Below are positions 17,355-26,392 of a DNA stretch of 64,000 nucleotides, in pieces; position 1 is the first letter of the stretch; each line of letters opens with the position of its first letter. This stretch comes from Streptomyces sp. NRRL S-37 (lineage in GTDB: Bacteria > Actinomycetota > Actinomycetes > Streptomycetales > Streptomycetaceae). Made by a program: the position numbers and the translations under genes. The notes under the pieces were generated by a model, which was not told the origin of the DNA, made no database searches, and was given only the letters and a program-made list of their open reading frames with translations. The stretch covers positions 1 through 64,000 of the forward strand of contig NZ_JOIZ01000004.1 in the NCBI RefSeq assembly GCF_000721605.1, read 5' to 3'.

Positions 17355-19631
17355 ATGTCCAACCAGTCCGCAGCAGCCTCCCCCGGCGAACGCCGGCTCG
17401 CCACGCTCGAAGGCGTGCTGGAGCGCATCACGTACGCCAACGAGGAGAACGGCTACACGGTCGCCCGCGTCGACACCGGCAGGGGCGCCGGTGACCTGCT
17501 CACCGTCGTCGGCGCGCTGCTCGGTGCGCAGGTGGGGGAGTCCCTGCGGATGGAGGGGCGCTGGGGGTCGCACCCCCAGTACGGCAAGCAGTTCCACGTC
17601 GAGAACTACACGACCGTGCTGCCCGCCACCGTCCAGGGCATCCGCCGCTACCTCGGCTCCGGCCTGGTCAAGGGCATCGGCCCGGTCTTCGCCGACCGCA
17701 TCACGCAGCACTTCGGCATCGACACCCTCACCATCATCGAGGAGGAGCCCAAGCGCCTCATCGAGGTCCCCGGGCTCGGCCCCAAGCGGACCAAGAAGAT
17801 CGCCGACGCCTGGGAGGAGCAGAAGGCGATCAAGGAGGTCATGCTCTTCCTCCAGACCGTCGAGGTGTCCACCTCCATCGCCGTGCGCATCTACAAGAAG
17901 TACGGCGACGCCTCCATCTCCGTCGTGAAGAACCAGCCCTACCGGCTCGCCGCCGACGTCTGGGGCATCGGCTTCCTCACCGCCGACAAGATCGCCCAGT
18001 CCGTCGGCATCCCGCACGACAGCCCCGACCGGGTGAAGGCCGGCCTGCAGTACGCCCTCTCGCAGGCCACCGACCAGGGGCACTGCTACCTCCCCGAGGA
18101 GAAGCTGATCGCCGACGCGGTGAAGCTGCTCCAGGTGGACACCGGCCTGGTCATCGAGTGCCTCGCCGAGCTCGCCGCCGAACCGGAGGAGGACGGCGAG
18201 GACCCCGGCGTCGTACGGGAGAAAGTGCCCGCCCCCGACGGCGGCGACCCCGTCACCGCCGTCTACCTCGTCCCCTTCCACCGCGCCGAGCTGGCCCTCT
18301 CCGCCCAGCTGCTGCGCCTGCTCCGTACCGACGAGGACCGGATGCCGGCCTTCCGGGACGTGGCCTGGGACAAGGCGCTGGGCTGGCTGAAGGGGCGTAC
18401 GGGCACGGACCTCGCCCCCGAGCAGGAGGCCGCCGTCAAGCTGGCGCTGAGCGAGAAGGTCGCCGTCCTCACCGGCGGTCCCGGCTGCGGCAAGTCCTTC
18501 ACCGTCCGGTCGATCGTGGAACTGGCCCGCGCGAAGAAGGCCAAGGTGGTCCTCGCCGCCCCGACCGGCCGCGCCGCCAAGCGCCTCGCCGAGCTGACCG
18601 GGGCCGAGGCCTCCACCGTCCACCGCCTCCTCGAGCTCAAGCCCGGCGGTGACGCGGCCTACGACCGGGACCGCCCGCTCGACGCCGACCTGGTGGTGGT
18701 CGACGAGGCGTCCATGCTGGACCTCCTCCTCGCGAACAAGCTGGTCAAGGCCGTGCCTCCGGGCGCCCACCTGCTCTTCGTCGGCGACGTCGACCAGCTG
18801 CCCAGCGTCGGCGCGGGCGAGGTGCTGCGGGACCTCCTCGCCGACGGCAGCCCCGTTCCCGCCGTGCGGCTCACCCGCGTCTTCCGCCAGGCCCAGCAGT
18901 CCGGCGTGGTGACCAACGCGCACCGGATCAACGCCGGGCAGCACCCCGTCACCGACGGCATGAAGGACTTCTTCCTCTTCGTCGAGGACGACACCGAGGA
19001 GGCCGGCCGGCTCACCGTCGACGTGGCCGCCCGGCGCATCCCGGCGAAGTTCGGCCTCGACCCCCGCCGGGACGTGCAGGTCCTCGCCCCCATGCACCGG
19101 GGCCCGGCCGGCGCGGGCACGCTCAACGGGCTGCTCCAGCAGGCCATCACCCCCGGCCGCCCCGACCTCGCCGAGAAGCGGTTCGGCGGCCGGGTCTTCC
19201 GCGTCGGCGACAAGGTCACCCAGATCCGCAACAATTACGAGAAGGGGGAGAACGGCGTCTTCAACGGCACCGTGGGCGTGGTCACCGCCCTCGACCCGGT
19301 CGACCAGCGCCTGACGGTGCTGACCGACGAGGACGAGGAGGTGAGCTACGAGTTCGACGAACTGGACGAGCTGGCGCACGCCTACGCCGTGACCATCCAC
19401 CGTTCCCAGGGCAGCGAGTACCCGGCGGTCGTCATCCCGGTGACCACGGGCGCCTGGATGATGCTCCAGCGCAACCTGCTGTACACGGCGGTCACCCGGG
19501 CCAAGCGGCTGGTCGTCCTCGTCGGCTCCCGCAAGGCGATCGGACAGGCGGTGCGCACGGTCTCCGCGGGCCGTCGGTGCACGGCGCTGGACTTCCGCCT
19601 CGCCGGCTCCCGTCTCTCGGCCCCCGCGTGA
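17355..19631 (+). CDS. recD2: RecD2-type SF1 DNA helicase
   Basis: 758 residues. An N-terminal OB-like region (residues about 12-90) and helix-hairpin-helix repeats (VKGIGPVFADRI, VPGLGPKRTKKIADAW, VWGIGFLTADKIA) precede the helicase core. The core has Walker A GGPGCGKSF near residue 374, APTGRAAKRL (motif Ia), VVVDEASML (motif II, about 448), GDVDQLPSVGAG (motif III), and the C-terminal TIHRSQGSEYP and LLYTAVTRAK motifs. This is the RecD2 layout, a 5'-3' helicase acting alone rather than in RecBCD. ATG at 17355. A housekeeping DNA repair gene, followed by citrate synthase. Confidence 0.93.
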   Translation: MSNQSAAASPGERRLATLEGVLERITYANEENGYTVARVDTGRGAGDLLTVVGALLGAQVGESLRMEGRWGSHPQYGKQFHVENYTTVLPATVQGIRRYLGSGLVKGIGPVFADRITQHFGIDTLTIIEEEPKRLIEVPGLGPKRTKKIADAWEEQKAIKEVMLFLQTVEVSTSIAVRIYKKYGDASISVVKNQPYRLAADVWGIGFLTADKIAQSVGIPHDSPDRVKAGLQYALSQATDQGHCYLPEEKLIADAVKLLQVDTGLVIECLAELAAEPEEDGEDPGVVREKVPAPDGGDPVTAVYLVPFHRAELALSAQLLRLLRTDEDRMPAFRDVAWDKALGWLKGRTGTDLAPEQEAAVKLALSEKVAVLTGGPGCGKSFTVRSIVELARAKKAKVVLAAPTGRAAKRLAELTGAEASTVHRLLELKPGGDAAYDRDRPLDADLVVVDEASMLDLLLANKLVKAVPPGAHLLFVGDVDQLPSVGAGEVLRDLLADGSPVPAVRLTRVFRQAQQSGVVTNAHRINAGQHPVTDGMKDFFLFVEDDTEEAGRLTVDVAARRIPAKFGLDPRRDVQVLAPMHRGPAGAGTLNGLLQQAITPGRPDLAEKRFGGRVFRVGDKVTQIRNNYEKGENGVFNGTVGVVTALDPVDQRLTVLTDEDEEVSYEFDELDELAHAYAVTIHRSQGSEYPAVVIPVTTGAWMMLQRNLLYTAVTRAKRLVVLVGSRKAIGQAVRTVSAGRRCTALDFRLAGSRLSAPA

Positions 19632-19859
19632 CCCCTGTGAGCGGCCCGTCATCAAAAAATGATCGATCAAATGAGTCACGAAGGTCACAGAGCCCTTCCG
19701 GACAGGGGACACAGGGGGCAGTATGGGCAAGTTGGCGGCACTCAGTGCCGCCGATAGGCCCGATGGTCGACCCCGAGTGCACTCTCCTGCGCCGAGTGGG
19801 GGATGGTGGAGACAGTCAGGGCACCTCGAAGATGAGGCACTAGGTCGGTGAGGGAAGAC

Positions 19860-21149
19860 GTGAGCGACAACTCTGTAGTACTGCGGTACGACGGCAGCGA
19901 GTACACCTACCCGGTGATCGACAGCACCGTCGGCGACAAGGGCTTCGACATCGGGAAGCTCCGCGCACAGACCGGTCTGGTGACACTGGACAGCGGCTAC
20001 GGCAACACCGCCGCCTACAAATCCGCCGTCACCTATCTGGACGGCGAGGCCGGCATCCTCCGGTACCGCGGCTACCCGATCGAGCAGCTGGCCGAGCGTT
20101 CCACCTTCCTGGAGGTCGCCTACCTGCTGATCAACGGCGAGCTGCCGACCGTCGACGAGCTGTCCGCGTTCAAGGGCGAGATCACGCAGCACACCCTGCT
20201 GCACGAGGACGTCAAGAACTTCTACAAGGGCTTCCCGCGCGACGCCCACCCGATGGCCATGCTGTCGTCGGTCGTCTCCGCGCTGTCGACGTTCTACCAG
20301 GACAGCCACAACCCGTTCGACGAGCAGCAGCGCAACCTCTCCACGATCCGGCTGCTCGCCAAGCTTCCGACGATCGCGGCCTACGCGTACAAGAAGTCGG
20401 TCGGCCACCCGTTCGTCTACCCGCGCAACGACCTCGGCTACGTCGAGAACTTCCTGCGCATGACGTTTTCGGTCCCGGCGCAGGACTACGAGCTCGACCC
20501 GACGGTCGTCGCGGCGCTCGACAAGCTGCTGATCCTGCACGCGGACCACGAGCAGAACTGCTCGACCTCCACCGTGCGCCTGGTCGGCTCCTCGCAGGCG
20601 AACATGTTCGCCTCGATCTCCGCCGGCATCTCCGCCCTGTGGGGCCCGCTGCACGGCGGCGCCAACCAGTCGGTGCTGGAGATGCTGGAGGGCATCCGCG
20701 ACGCCGGCGGTGACGTCGACTCCTTCATCCGCAAGGTGAAGAACAAGGAGGACGGCGTCCGCCTGATGGGCTTCGGCCACCGGGTCTACAAGAACTTCGA
20801 CCCGCGCGCGAAGATCATCAAGGCTGCCGCGCACGATGTGCTGTCCGCCCTCGGCAAGTCCGACGAGCTGCTGGACATCGCGCTGAAGCTGGAGGAGCAC
20901 GCGCTCTCCGACGACTACTTCGTCTCGCGCAGCCTCTACCCGAACGTCGACTTCTACACCGGTCTGATCTACCGGGCCATGGGCTTCCCGACCGAGATGT
21001 TCACGGTCCTGTTCGCCCTCGGCCGCCTCCCGGGCTGGATCGCCCAGTGGCACGAGATGATCAAGGAGCCGGGTTCCCGCATCGGCCGCCCGCGCCAGAT
21101 CTACACGGGCGTCGTCGAGCGGGACTTCGTCCCGGTCGAGGAGCGCTGA
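19860..21149 (+). CDS. citA: Citrate synthase (type II, hexameric-like)
   Basis: 429 residues from GTG at 19860 (GAGGGAAG upstream); another GTG 12 bp earlier is in frame. The start SDNSVVLRYDGSEYTYPVID is the typical actinobacterial form. Active-site motifs are present: NCSTSTVRLVGSSQANMFA, GPLHGGANQSVLEML (substrate His), GFGHRVYK (catalytic His) and NVDFYTGLIYRAMG (catalytic Asp). It condenses acetyl-CoA and oxaloacetate to open the TCA cycle. The 228 bp upstream hold an AT-rich patch (19655-19680) likely to be the promoter. Confidence 0.95.
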   Translation: MSDNSVVLRYDGSEYTYPVIDSTVGDKGFDIGKLRAQTGLVTLDSGYGNTAAYKSAVTYLDGEAGILRYRGYPIEQLAERSTFLEVAYLLINGELPTVDELSAFKGEITQHTLLHEDVKNFYKGFPRDAHPMAMLSSVVSALSTFYQDSHNPFDEQQRNLSTIRLLAKLPTIAAYAYKKSVGHPFVYPRNDLGYVENFLRMTFSVPAQDYELDPTVVAALDKLLILHADHEQNCSTSTVRLVGSSQANMFASISAGISALWGPLHGGANQSVLEMLEGIRDAGGDVDSFIRKVKNKEDGVRLMGFGHRVYKNFDPRAKIIKAAAHDVLSALGKSDELLDIALKLEEHALSDDYFVSRSLYPNVDFYTGLIYRAMGFPTEMFTVLFALGRLPGWIAQWHEMIKEPGSRIGRPRQIYTGVVERDFVPVEER

Positions 21150-21209
21150 CACCTGCCCGGTGCGGGGGCGTGCCCTTGAGGGCGCGTAACAGCTCGTCGC
21201 TGTAGGAGC

Positions 21210-21295
21210 GTGGGCGACTGCGGGCCGGTCTGTGGCTGGTTGCGCCCACGCGGCGGAGCCGCATATCGGCACAGTCCCGCGCCCCTGGGTGTGTC
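21210..21295. repeat. Streptomyces interspersed palindromic repeat unit
   Basis: The stretch from about 21210 to 21295, with core TGCGCCCACGCGGCGGAGCC then GCATATCGGCACAG, matches a short repeat that I recall as scattered through intergenic regions of many Streptomyces genomes. The part CGGCGGAGCCG can fold into a hairpin. It sits 60 bp after citA. It may aid RNA 3'-end formation; the assignment is from memory, not from a search. Confidence 0.55.
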
Positions 21296-21350
21296 GCACA
21301 ACCGCACACGAGCCCGCGTCCCTATAGGCGTGTTGCGCAACCGCGAAGAA

Positions 21351-21403
21351 GAAGGCGCCCCGGCCGACGGTCCCCCCACGGGCCGACGAGCCGGGGCGCC
21401 TTC
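21351..21403. terminator. Hairpin downstream of citA
   Basis: Perfect 14-bp arms (GAAGGCGCCCCGGC at 21351-21364 and its complement at 21390-21403) enclose a 25-nt loop that contains further pairing GC bases. It lies about 200 bp after citA and can work from either strand, so it may also stop transcripts from the copper side. Confidence 0.6.
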
Positions 21404-21858
21404 CCATGTCCCGGTGCGGATTCCCCCCACGGGATCCGGCCGGGCGTCTGTGAGGACAGCGCCTGAATCGCTGTGTGAGTGCGGGCGGACCTGAACCCGC
21501 CGCACTCGTCGGTGTGTGCGGTCTGCCGGGACAGCGCACGTTCGGGAGGGCCGCTCAAAGCTCCCCGCTGGGTACGTGCCCCGGCAACGCAATCTCCGGA
21601 GAAAGTCCCCCAAGACATTCCCCAGATGTCAGGAAGCGCCCCCCAAGACGCTGCCCGACATCGCCAACTTAGACCTTCGAACCCCTTCGATGGTTACGTT
21701 CAGATCACTGTGATCTGCGTCTCTTGCACATCCCCTCAAGGTACGCAAGAGCCCGCAAACCGCTCACGGGACTCAAGCGTAAGGAAGATGCGCGAGCCGT
21801 GTGAAGAGCTTATGTGAGGGTCGTACCGGACGACAGGGGTACACCCCAACTTGAGACC
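21404..21858. other. Non-coding stretch between citA and copA with a perfect 17-nt dyad
   Basis: 455 bp without a credible gene, less GC-rich than its surroundings. CAGATCAC-T-GTGATCTG at 21701-21717 is a perfect dyad with 8-bp arms and a single central base, a form usual for a dimeric regulator. At 21607-21660 the phrase CCCCCAAGAC occurs twice about 35 bp apart. No gene starts close by on either strand, so the target is unclear. Confidence 0.35.
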
Positions 21859-24192
21859 TCAATGAAACGCCCGCAGGCGCAGGCTGTTCGTCACCACGAA
21901 GACCGAGGAGAACGCCATCGCCGCACCGGCGATCATCGGGTTCAGCAGCCCGGCCGCGGCCAGCGGCAGCGCGGCCACGTTGTAGCCGAAGGCCCACACC
22001 AGATTGCCCTTGATCGTGCCGAGTGTCCTGCGGGACAGCCGTATCGCGTCCGCGGCCACCCGCAGATCGCCGCGGACCAGGGTCAGATCGCCCGCCTCGA
22101 TCGCCGCGTCCGTGCCGGTGCCCAGGGCGAGACCCAGATCGGCGACGGCCAGCGCGGCCGCGTCGTTGACGCCGTCGCCGACCATGGCGACGCTGTGTCC
22201 CTCGTCCCGCAGCCGCCGTACGACGTCGGCCTTGTCCTCGGGCAGCACCTCGGCGATCACCCGGTCGATGCCCACGGTCCGCGCCACCGCCTCGGCGACG
22301 GCCTTGTTGTCACCGGTCAGCAGCACCGGCGTGAGCCCGAGCGCGCGCAGCTCGCGCACCGCCTCGGCGCTGGTCTCCTTCACGGCGTCGGCGACCGCGA
22401 GGACACCGCGCGCCACCCCGTCCCAGCCGGCCACGACGGCCGTACGCCCGTCCCGCTCGGCCTCCTCCTTCGCCCGCGCCAGCTCCGGCGGCACCTCGTC
22501 GAAGAGGCGCCCCACGGCCACCTCGTGGCCCCCCACGCGCCCGCGTACGCCCCGGCCGGGGACGTTCTCGAAGTGCTCGGCGCGAGGCAGCGCACCCACG
22601 CGCTCCTCGGCGCCCGCGGCGATCGCCTGGGCGATCGGGTGTTCGGAGGCGTGCTCCAGGGCGCCGGCGAGGCGCAGGACCTCGGTCTCGTCGGTGCCGT
22701 CGGCGGTGTGGACGGCGAGCAGGGTCATGCGGCCGGTGGTGACGGTGCCGGTCTTGTCGAGGACGACGGTGTCGACGCGGCGGGTGGACTCCAGGACCTC
22801 GGGGCCCTTGATGAGGATGCCGAGCTGGGCGCCGCGTCCGGTGCCGACCATCAGCGCGGTCGGCGTGGCGAGCCCGAGGGCGCAGGGGCAGGCGATGATC
22901 AGGACGGCGACGGCGACGGCGGCGGTGAACGCGGTGACGGTGTCGCCCGTGGCGCCCAGCCACGTCCCGAAGGTGCCGGCCGCGATCAGCAGCACCACCG
23001 GGACGAAGATCCCGGCGATCCGGTCGGCGAGCCGCTGCACCTGCGCCTTGCCGTTCTGCGCCTCCTCGACCAGCTTCGCCATCCGGGCGAGCCGCGTGTC
23101 GGCGCCGATCCGGGTCGCCTCGACGACGAGCCGTCCGCCCGCGTTGACCGTGGCGCCGGTGACGGTGTCGCCGACGGTGACGTCCACCGGGACGGACTCG
23201 CCGGTCAGCATGGACGCGTCCACGGCGGAGACGCCCTCCACCACCGTGCCGTCGGTGGCGATCTTCTCCCCGGGCCGTACGACGAACAGGTCGCCCACGG
23301 CCAGCCGCTCCGCCGGGATCCGCACCTCCCGCCCGCCCGCCCGTCTCCCACCACCGCCCTCAACCGAGAGCGCTTCGCGCTCGCCCTCCTCGTATCGGAG
23401 CACGGTCACGTCCTTGGCGCCCAGCTCCATCAGCGCCCGCAGGGCCGCTCCCGCACGGCGCTTGGAACGGGCCTCCAGATAGCGGCCGAGGAGGATGAGC
23501 GCGGTGACGCCCGCAGCGACCTCCAGGTAGATCGTGGAGGCGCCGTCGGTGCGGGCGACGGTGAGTTCGAAGGGGTGCCGCATGCCGGGCATGCCCGCGT
23601 CGCCGAGGAACAGCGCCCACAGGGACCAGCCGAACGCGGCGAGCGTGCCGACGGAGACCAGCGTGTCCATGGTGGCCGCGCCGTGCCGGAGGTTGGTCCA
23701 GGCGGCCCGGTGGAAGGGGGCGGCGCCCCAGACCACGACGGGCGCGGCGAGGGTGAGCGAGAGCCACTGCCAGTTGTCGAACTGCAGCGGCGGGACCATC
23801 GCCAGGAGGACGACGGGGAGGGCGAGGAGCGCGGAGACGGTGAGGCGCCGGCGCAGGGCGGCCTGCTCGGGGTCGGCCTTCCGCGAGGCGGACGTCTCGT
23901 CCTGCGGAGACTGCGAGGACTGCGGGGACCGCGGAGGCGCGGGTTCCTCGGCGGTGTACCCGGTCCGCACCACCGTGCCGATCAGGTCGGCGACCTCGGT
24001 GCCCGGCGGGTAGGCGATCCGCGCCTTCTCCGTCGCGTAGTTCACCGTGGCGGTGACGCCGTCCATGCGGTTGAGCTTCTTCTCGACGCGGGCCGCGCAG
24101 GAGGCGCAGGTCATCCCGCCGATGAGCAGCTCGACCTCGGAGAGGGCCGGCTGCCCGGCGGCCGGTGCCTCGGGGGCGGTGGTGCTGGTCAT
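21859..24192 (-). CDS. copA: Copper-exporting P1B-type ATPase
   Basis: 777 residues. There is one N-terminal heavy-metal-associated domain with GMTCASC (Cys29, Cys32), then a variable Ser/Pro-rich linker. The transmembrane core carries the CPC metal site ([13 protein letters not shown]), the TGES actuator loop, the phosphorylation motif DKTGTVTTG, and the hinge [16 protein letters not shown]. The CPC motif plus cysteines in the HMA domain point to Cu(I) export. The gene follows copZ on the same strand with a 134-bp gap that contains two imperfect copies of a GTCCG-GGTTCCGGGG phrase. The CsoR-type operator upstream of copZ probably controls both. Confidence 0.93.
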   Translation of the reverse strand: MTSTTAPEAPAAGQPALSEVELLIGGMTCASCAARVEKKLNRMDGVTATVNYATEKARIAYPPGTEVADLIGTVVRTGYTAEEPAPPRSPQSSQSPQDETSASRKADPEQAALRRRLTVSALLALPVVLLAMVPPLQFDNWQWLSLTLAAPVVVWGAAPFHRAAWTNLRHGAATMDTLVSVGTLAAFGWSLWALFLGDAGMPGMRHPFELTVARTDGASTIYLEVAAGVTALILLGRYLEARSKRRAGAALRALMELGAKDVTVLRYEEGEREALSVEGGGGRRAGGREVRIPAERLAVGDLFVVRPGEKIATDGTVVEGVSAVDASMLTGESVPVDVTVGDTVTGATVNAGGRLVVEATRIGADTRLARMAKLVEEAQNGKAQVQRLADRIAGIFVPVVLLIAAGTFGTWLGATGDTVTAFTAAVAVAVLIIACPCALGLATPTALMVGTGRGAQLGILIKGPEVLESTRRVDTVVLDKTGTVTTGRMTLLAVHTADGTDETEVLRLAGALEHASEHPIAQAIAAGAEERVGALPRAEHFENVPGRGVRGRVGGHEVAVGRLFDEVPPELARAKEEAERDGRTAVVAGWDGVARGVLAVADAVKETSAEAVRELRALGLTPVLLTGDNKAVAEAVARTVGIDRVIAEVLPEDKADVVRRLRDEGHSVAMVGDGVNDAAALAVADLGLALGTGTDAAIEAGDLTLVRGDLRVAADAIRLSRRTLGTIKGNLVWAFGYNVAALPLAAAGLLNPMIAGAAMAFSSVFVVTNSLRLRAFH

Positions 24193-24326
24193 GTCCGTAT
24201 CTCCAGGGGCGAAGTCCGCGGTTCCGGGGACGAGGTCCGGGGTTCCGGGGGCGGTGGCGTGCCGGGCCGCGGGGAACGGGTGGCCGGTACGGCCCGGTTC
24301 ACGCCGTGCGGGGGCTCGGGACCGGC

Positions 24327-24566
24327 TCAGGCGGTGCCCGCCAGCTCAAAGCCGGCCTCGTCGACGGCGGCGCGGACGGCCTCCTCGTCGAGCGGGGCCG
24401 CGGAGACGACGGTCACCTCGCCGGAGGAGGCGACCGCCTGCACCGAGCTGACCCCGGGGAGCTGGGAGATCTCGCCGGAGACGGCGCCCTCGCAGTGCCC
24501 GCAGCTCATCCCGCTCACCTTGTAGACGGTGGTGACGGAGCCCTGGGTGTCGGTCTGGGAGGTCAT
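24327..24566 (-). CDS. copZ: CopZ-type copper chaperone
   Basis: 79 residues, a single heavy-metal-associated fold with the metal-binding SGMSCGHC (Cys22, Cys25) and the family ending [12 protein letters not shown]. It would carry Cu(I) in the cytoplasm to CopA. ATG at 24566 follows GAGGAG at the proper distance. It is the first gene of the copper unit, about 95 bp from a near-perfect CsoR-type operator. No csoR gene is in the window, so the regulator must be encoded elsewhere. Confidence 0.92.
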   Translation of the reverse strand: MTSQTDTQGSVTTVYKVSGMSCGHCEGAVSGEISQLPGVSSVQAVASSGEVTVVSAAPLDEEAVRAAVDEAGFELAGTA

Positions 24567-24660
24567 GTCATTGCTCCTCGTCGAGGCGTAGATGATGGGT
24601 GGAGGGTGGTGCGGGCCCACACGGGTCACGGGGGACCTCAAGACCCTCCTGCCACCCAGC

Positions 24661-24681
24661 TTATACCCCTAGGGGGTATAA
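24661..24681. promoter_or_regulatory. CsoR-type copper operator
   Basis: The sequence TTATACCCCTAGGGGGTATAA is cited here by its halves: TATACCCC at 24662-24669 and GGGGGTATA at 24672-24680. It is the CsoR pattern (TATACCCC...GGGGTATA) with one extra G. It lies between copZ (minus, 95 bp away) and the alcohol dehydrogenase gene (plus, 40 bp away), so it could repress both directions until copper is bound. The TATAAA on its right could be a -10 for the plus-strand gene. Confidence 0.85.
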
Positions 24682-24720
24682 ATCCACGACGGTCGGGCCG
24701 AACGGAAGGCGGGGCGGGTC

Positions 24721-25764
24721 ATGCGGGCGGTGGTGTTCGAGCGGTACGGGGAACCGGCCGAGGTGCGGGAGGTCGCGGACCCGGAGCCCGCGGAGCACGG
24801 GGTCGTGGTCCGCGTCGAGGCCACCGGCCTGTGCCGCAGTGACTGGCACGGCTGGCAGGGCCACGACCCGGACATCACCCTCCCGCACGTCCCCGGCCAT
24901 GAACTCGCCGGGACCGTCGAGGCCGTCGGCGCCCGCGTCACCGGCTGGCGCGCCGGGGACCGGGTCACCGTCCCCTTCGTCTGCGCCTGCGGTTCCTGCC
25001 CCGCCTGCGCGGCCGGCGACCAGCAGGTGTGCGAGCGCCAGACCCAGCCCGGCTTCACCCACTGGGGCTCCTTCGCCCAGTACGTGGCGCTGGACCACGC
25101 GGACGTGAACCTCGTCGCCGTCCCCGACGGGATGTCCTTCGCGACGGCCGCCTCGCTCGGCTGCCGTTTCGCCACCGCCTACCGCGCGGTGGTGCAGCGG
25201 GGCCGGGTGGCGGCGGGGGAGTGGGTGGCCGTGCACGGCTGCGGCGGGGTGGGGCTGTCGGCGGTGATGATCGCCGCGGCGGCCGGTGCGCGCGTCGTCG
25301 CCGTCGACGTGTCACCGGGCGCCCTCGACCTGGCACGGAGGTTCGGCGCGGCGGAGTGCGTGGACGCGACGGCCGTACGGGACCCCGCCGAGGCGGTCCG
25401 CGACCTCACCGGCGGCGCCCACCTCTCCCTGGACGCCCTCGGCGCGCCCGCCACCTGCGCCGCCTCCGTCGACAGCCTGCGCCGCCGGGGCCGCCACGTC
25501 CAGGTCGGCCTGCTGCCCTCACCCACGGGCACCACACCGGTCCCCATGGCCCGCGCCATCGCCCTCGAACTCGAACTCCTCGGCAGCCACGGCATGGCCG
25601 CGCACACCTATCCCCCGATGCTGGAACTGGTGCGCGCCGGCGTGCTCCGCCCCGACCTGCTGGTGACCTCCACCATCGCCCTGGACGCCGCCCCGCCCGC
25701 CCTCGCGGCCATGGGCGGGGCGGGGGCGGGGGCGGGCGTGACCGTCATCGAACCCTGGAGCTGA
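24721..25764 (+). CDS. Zinc-dependent alcohol dehydrogenase (MDR family)
   Basis: 347 residues, medium-chain dehydrogenase/reductase. Catalytic zinc ligands are Cys38, His60 and Glu61 ([15 protein letters not shown]). The structural zinc lobe has Cys90, Cys93, Cys96 and Cys104 ([17 protein letters not shown]). The Rossmann fold begins [13 protein letters not shown] and has Asp at the end of strand two (VVAVDVS), which favours NAD over NADP. The substrate is unknown; alcohols or aldehydes are the family norm. A Gly/Ala tract near the C-terminus (GGAGAGAG) comes from a GC repeat. It is 40 bp from the CsoR-type operator, so copper control is possible. Confidence 0.88.
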   Translation: MRAVVFERYGEPAEVREVADPEPAEHGVVVRVEATGLCRSDWHGWQGHDPDITLPHVPGHELAGTVEAVGARVTGWRAGDRVTVPFVCACGSCPACAAGDQQVCERQTQPGFTHWGSFAQYVALDHADVNLVAVPDGMSFATAASLGCRFATAYRAVVQRGRVAAGEWVAVHGCGGVGLSAVMIAAAAGARVVAVDVSPGALDLARRFGAAECVDATAVRDPAEAVRDLTGGAHLSLDALGAPATCAASVDSLRRRGRHVQVGLLPSPTGTTPVPMARAIALELELLGSHGMAAHTYPPMLELVRAGVLRPDLLVTSTIALDAAPPALAAMGGAGAGAGVTVIEPWS

Positions 25765-25766
25765 CC

Positions 25767-25967
25767 TCAGCCGTTCCCGCGGCCCCGGTTGCCCGGACGG
25801 GAGGCGACCCACGCCCGGACGGTGTCGGCGTACCAGTAGGGCTTGCCCCCCTCCACATGGTCGGGCGGGGGCAGCAGCCCGTGCTTGCGGTACGAGCGGA
25901 CGGTGTCCGGCTGCACCTTGATGTGGGCCGCGATGTCCTTGTAGGACCACAGCGATCGGTCGGTCAT
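25767..25967 (-). CDS. Small helix-turn-helix protein (MerR/AlpA/BldC-like)
   Basis: 66 residues from ATG at 25967 with GGGAGG upstream; a GTG two codons before is possible. WSYKDIAAHIKVQPDTVRSY is a winged-HTH of the excisionase/MerR type, followed by RKHGLLPPPDHVEGGKPYWY as the wing. There is no effector domain. Such short proteins in Streptomyces bind DNA as BldC-like regulators or act as AlpA-type activators. It converges on the dehydrogenase gene (2 bp between stops). Its target is unknown. Confidence 0.8.
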   Translation of the reverse strand: MTDRSLWSYKDIAAHIKVQPDTVRSYRKHGLLPPPDHVEGGKPYWYADTVRAWVASRPGNRGRGNG

Positions 25968-26230
25968 GGTGGGCACCTCCCCGCGCGCACCACGGCGACG
26001 GCCGGGGGCGGCCGTCAGGGGGGAACCGGGCGTGCGCTGGTGATCAGGCATGCGTTGTGCCCGGTCAACGAGGCCCGTCGGCGGCAGGGCAGGGGTTGTG
26101 CGCCGGGTGTGACGGAAGGCCCGCGCACGTGTGACGCCCGTGACAGCGCGGGAGTGTTTGTGACAGGGATGCCACACAGGCGCACGCCGGTCCGTCGGCG
26201 AGGCGCGTTGACTTCCCTCGCGGCGGCCGG

Positions 26231-26313
26231 TCCGGACCTCACGACAGCGGGTCCGGACCTTACGGCGGTGCATCCGGACAGGCCCCGGCAAATCTCGTCC
26301 GAATGTCCGGACA
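26231..26313. promoter_or_regulatory. Array of four TCCGGA boxes upstream of iolC
   Basis: The palindrome TCCGGA occurs at 26231-26236, 26252-26257, 26273-26278 and 26306-26311. The first three steps are exactly 21 bp, and the last is 33 bp, close to whole helical turns, so all boxes face one side of the DNA. The last copy is the full palindrome TGTCCGGACA (26304-26313) and abuts the -35 box. This is the expected form of a cooperative operator for the inositol genes, possibly for a GntR-type regulator, which is not in the window. The rest of 25968-26392 shows no gene. Confidence 0.6.
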
Positions 26314-26318
26314 AAACA

Positions 26319-26347
26319 TTGACAGGGCTTCGTGCCCGGGGCTAGAA
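26319..26347 (+). promoter_or_regulatory. Putative promoter of iolC
   Basis: A perfect TTGACA (26319-26324) is followed after 18 bp by TAGAAA (26343-26348 region), and transcription would start some 40 bp before the iolC ATG. The TGTCCGGACA palindrome lies immediately upstream. A consensus -35 box is rare in this GC-rich DNA, which supports the call. Confidence 0.55.
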
Positions 26348-26392
26348 ACCGGGGAGGACCACACAGGCGTGGAGCCGTACGAAGGGGACGCG

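Noticed and set aside
16776..21539. Minus-strand open frame of 1587 codons across recD2 and citA
   Set aside because: Antisense shadow caused by high third-position GC. The plus strand carries two well-known enzymes, and the shadow protein is repetitive Val/Gly/Asp/Arg.
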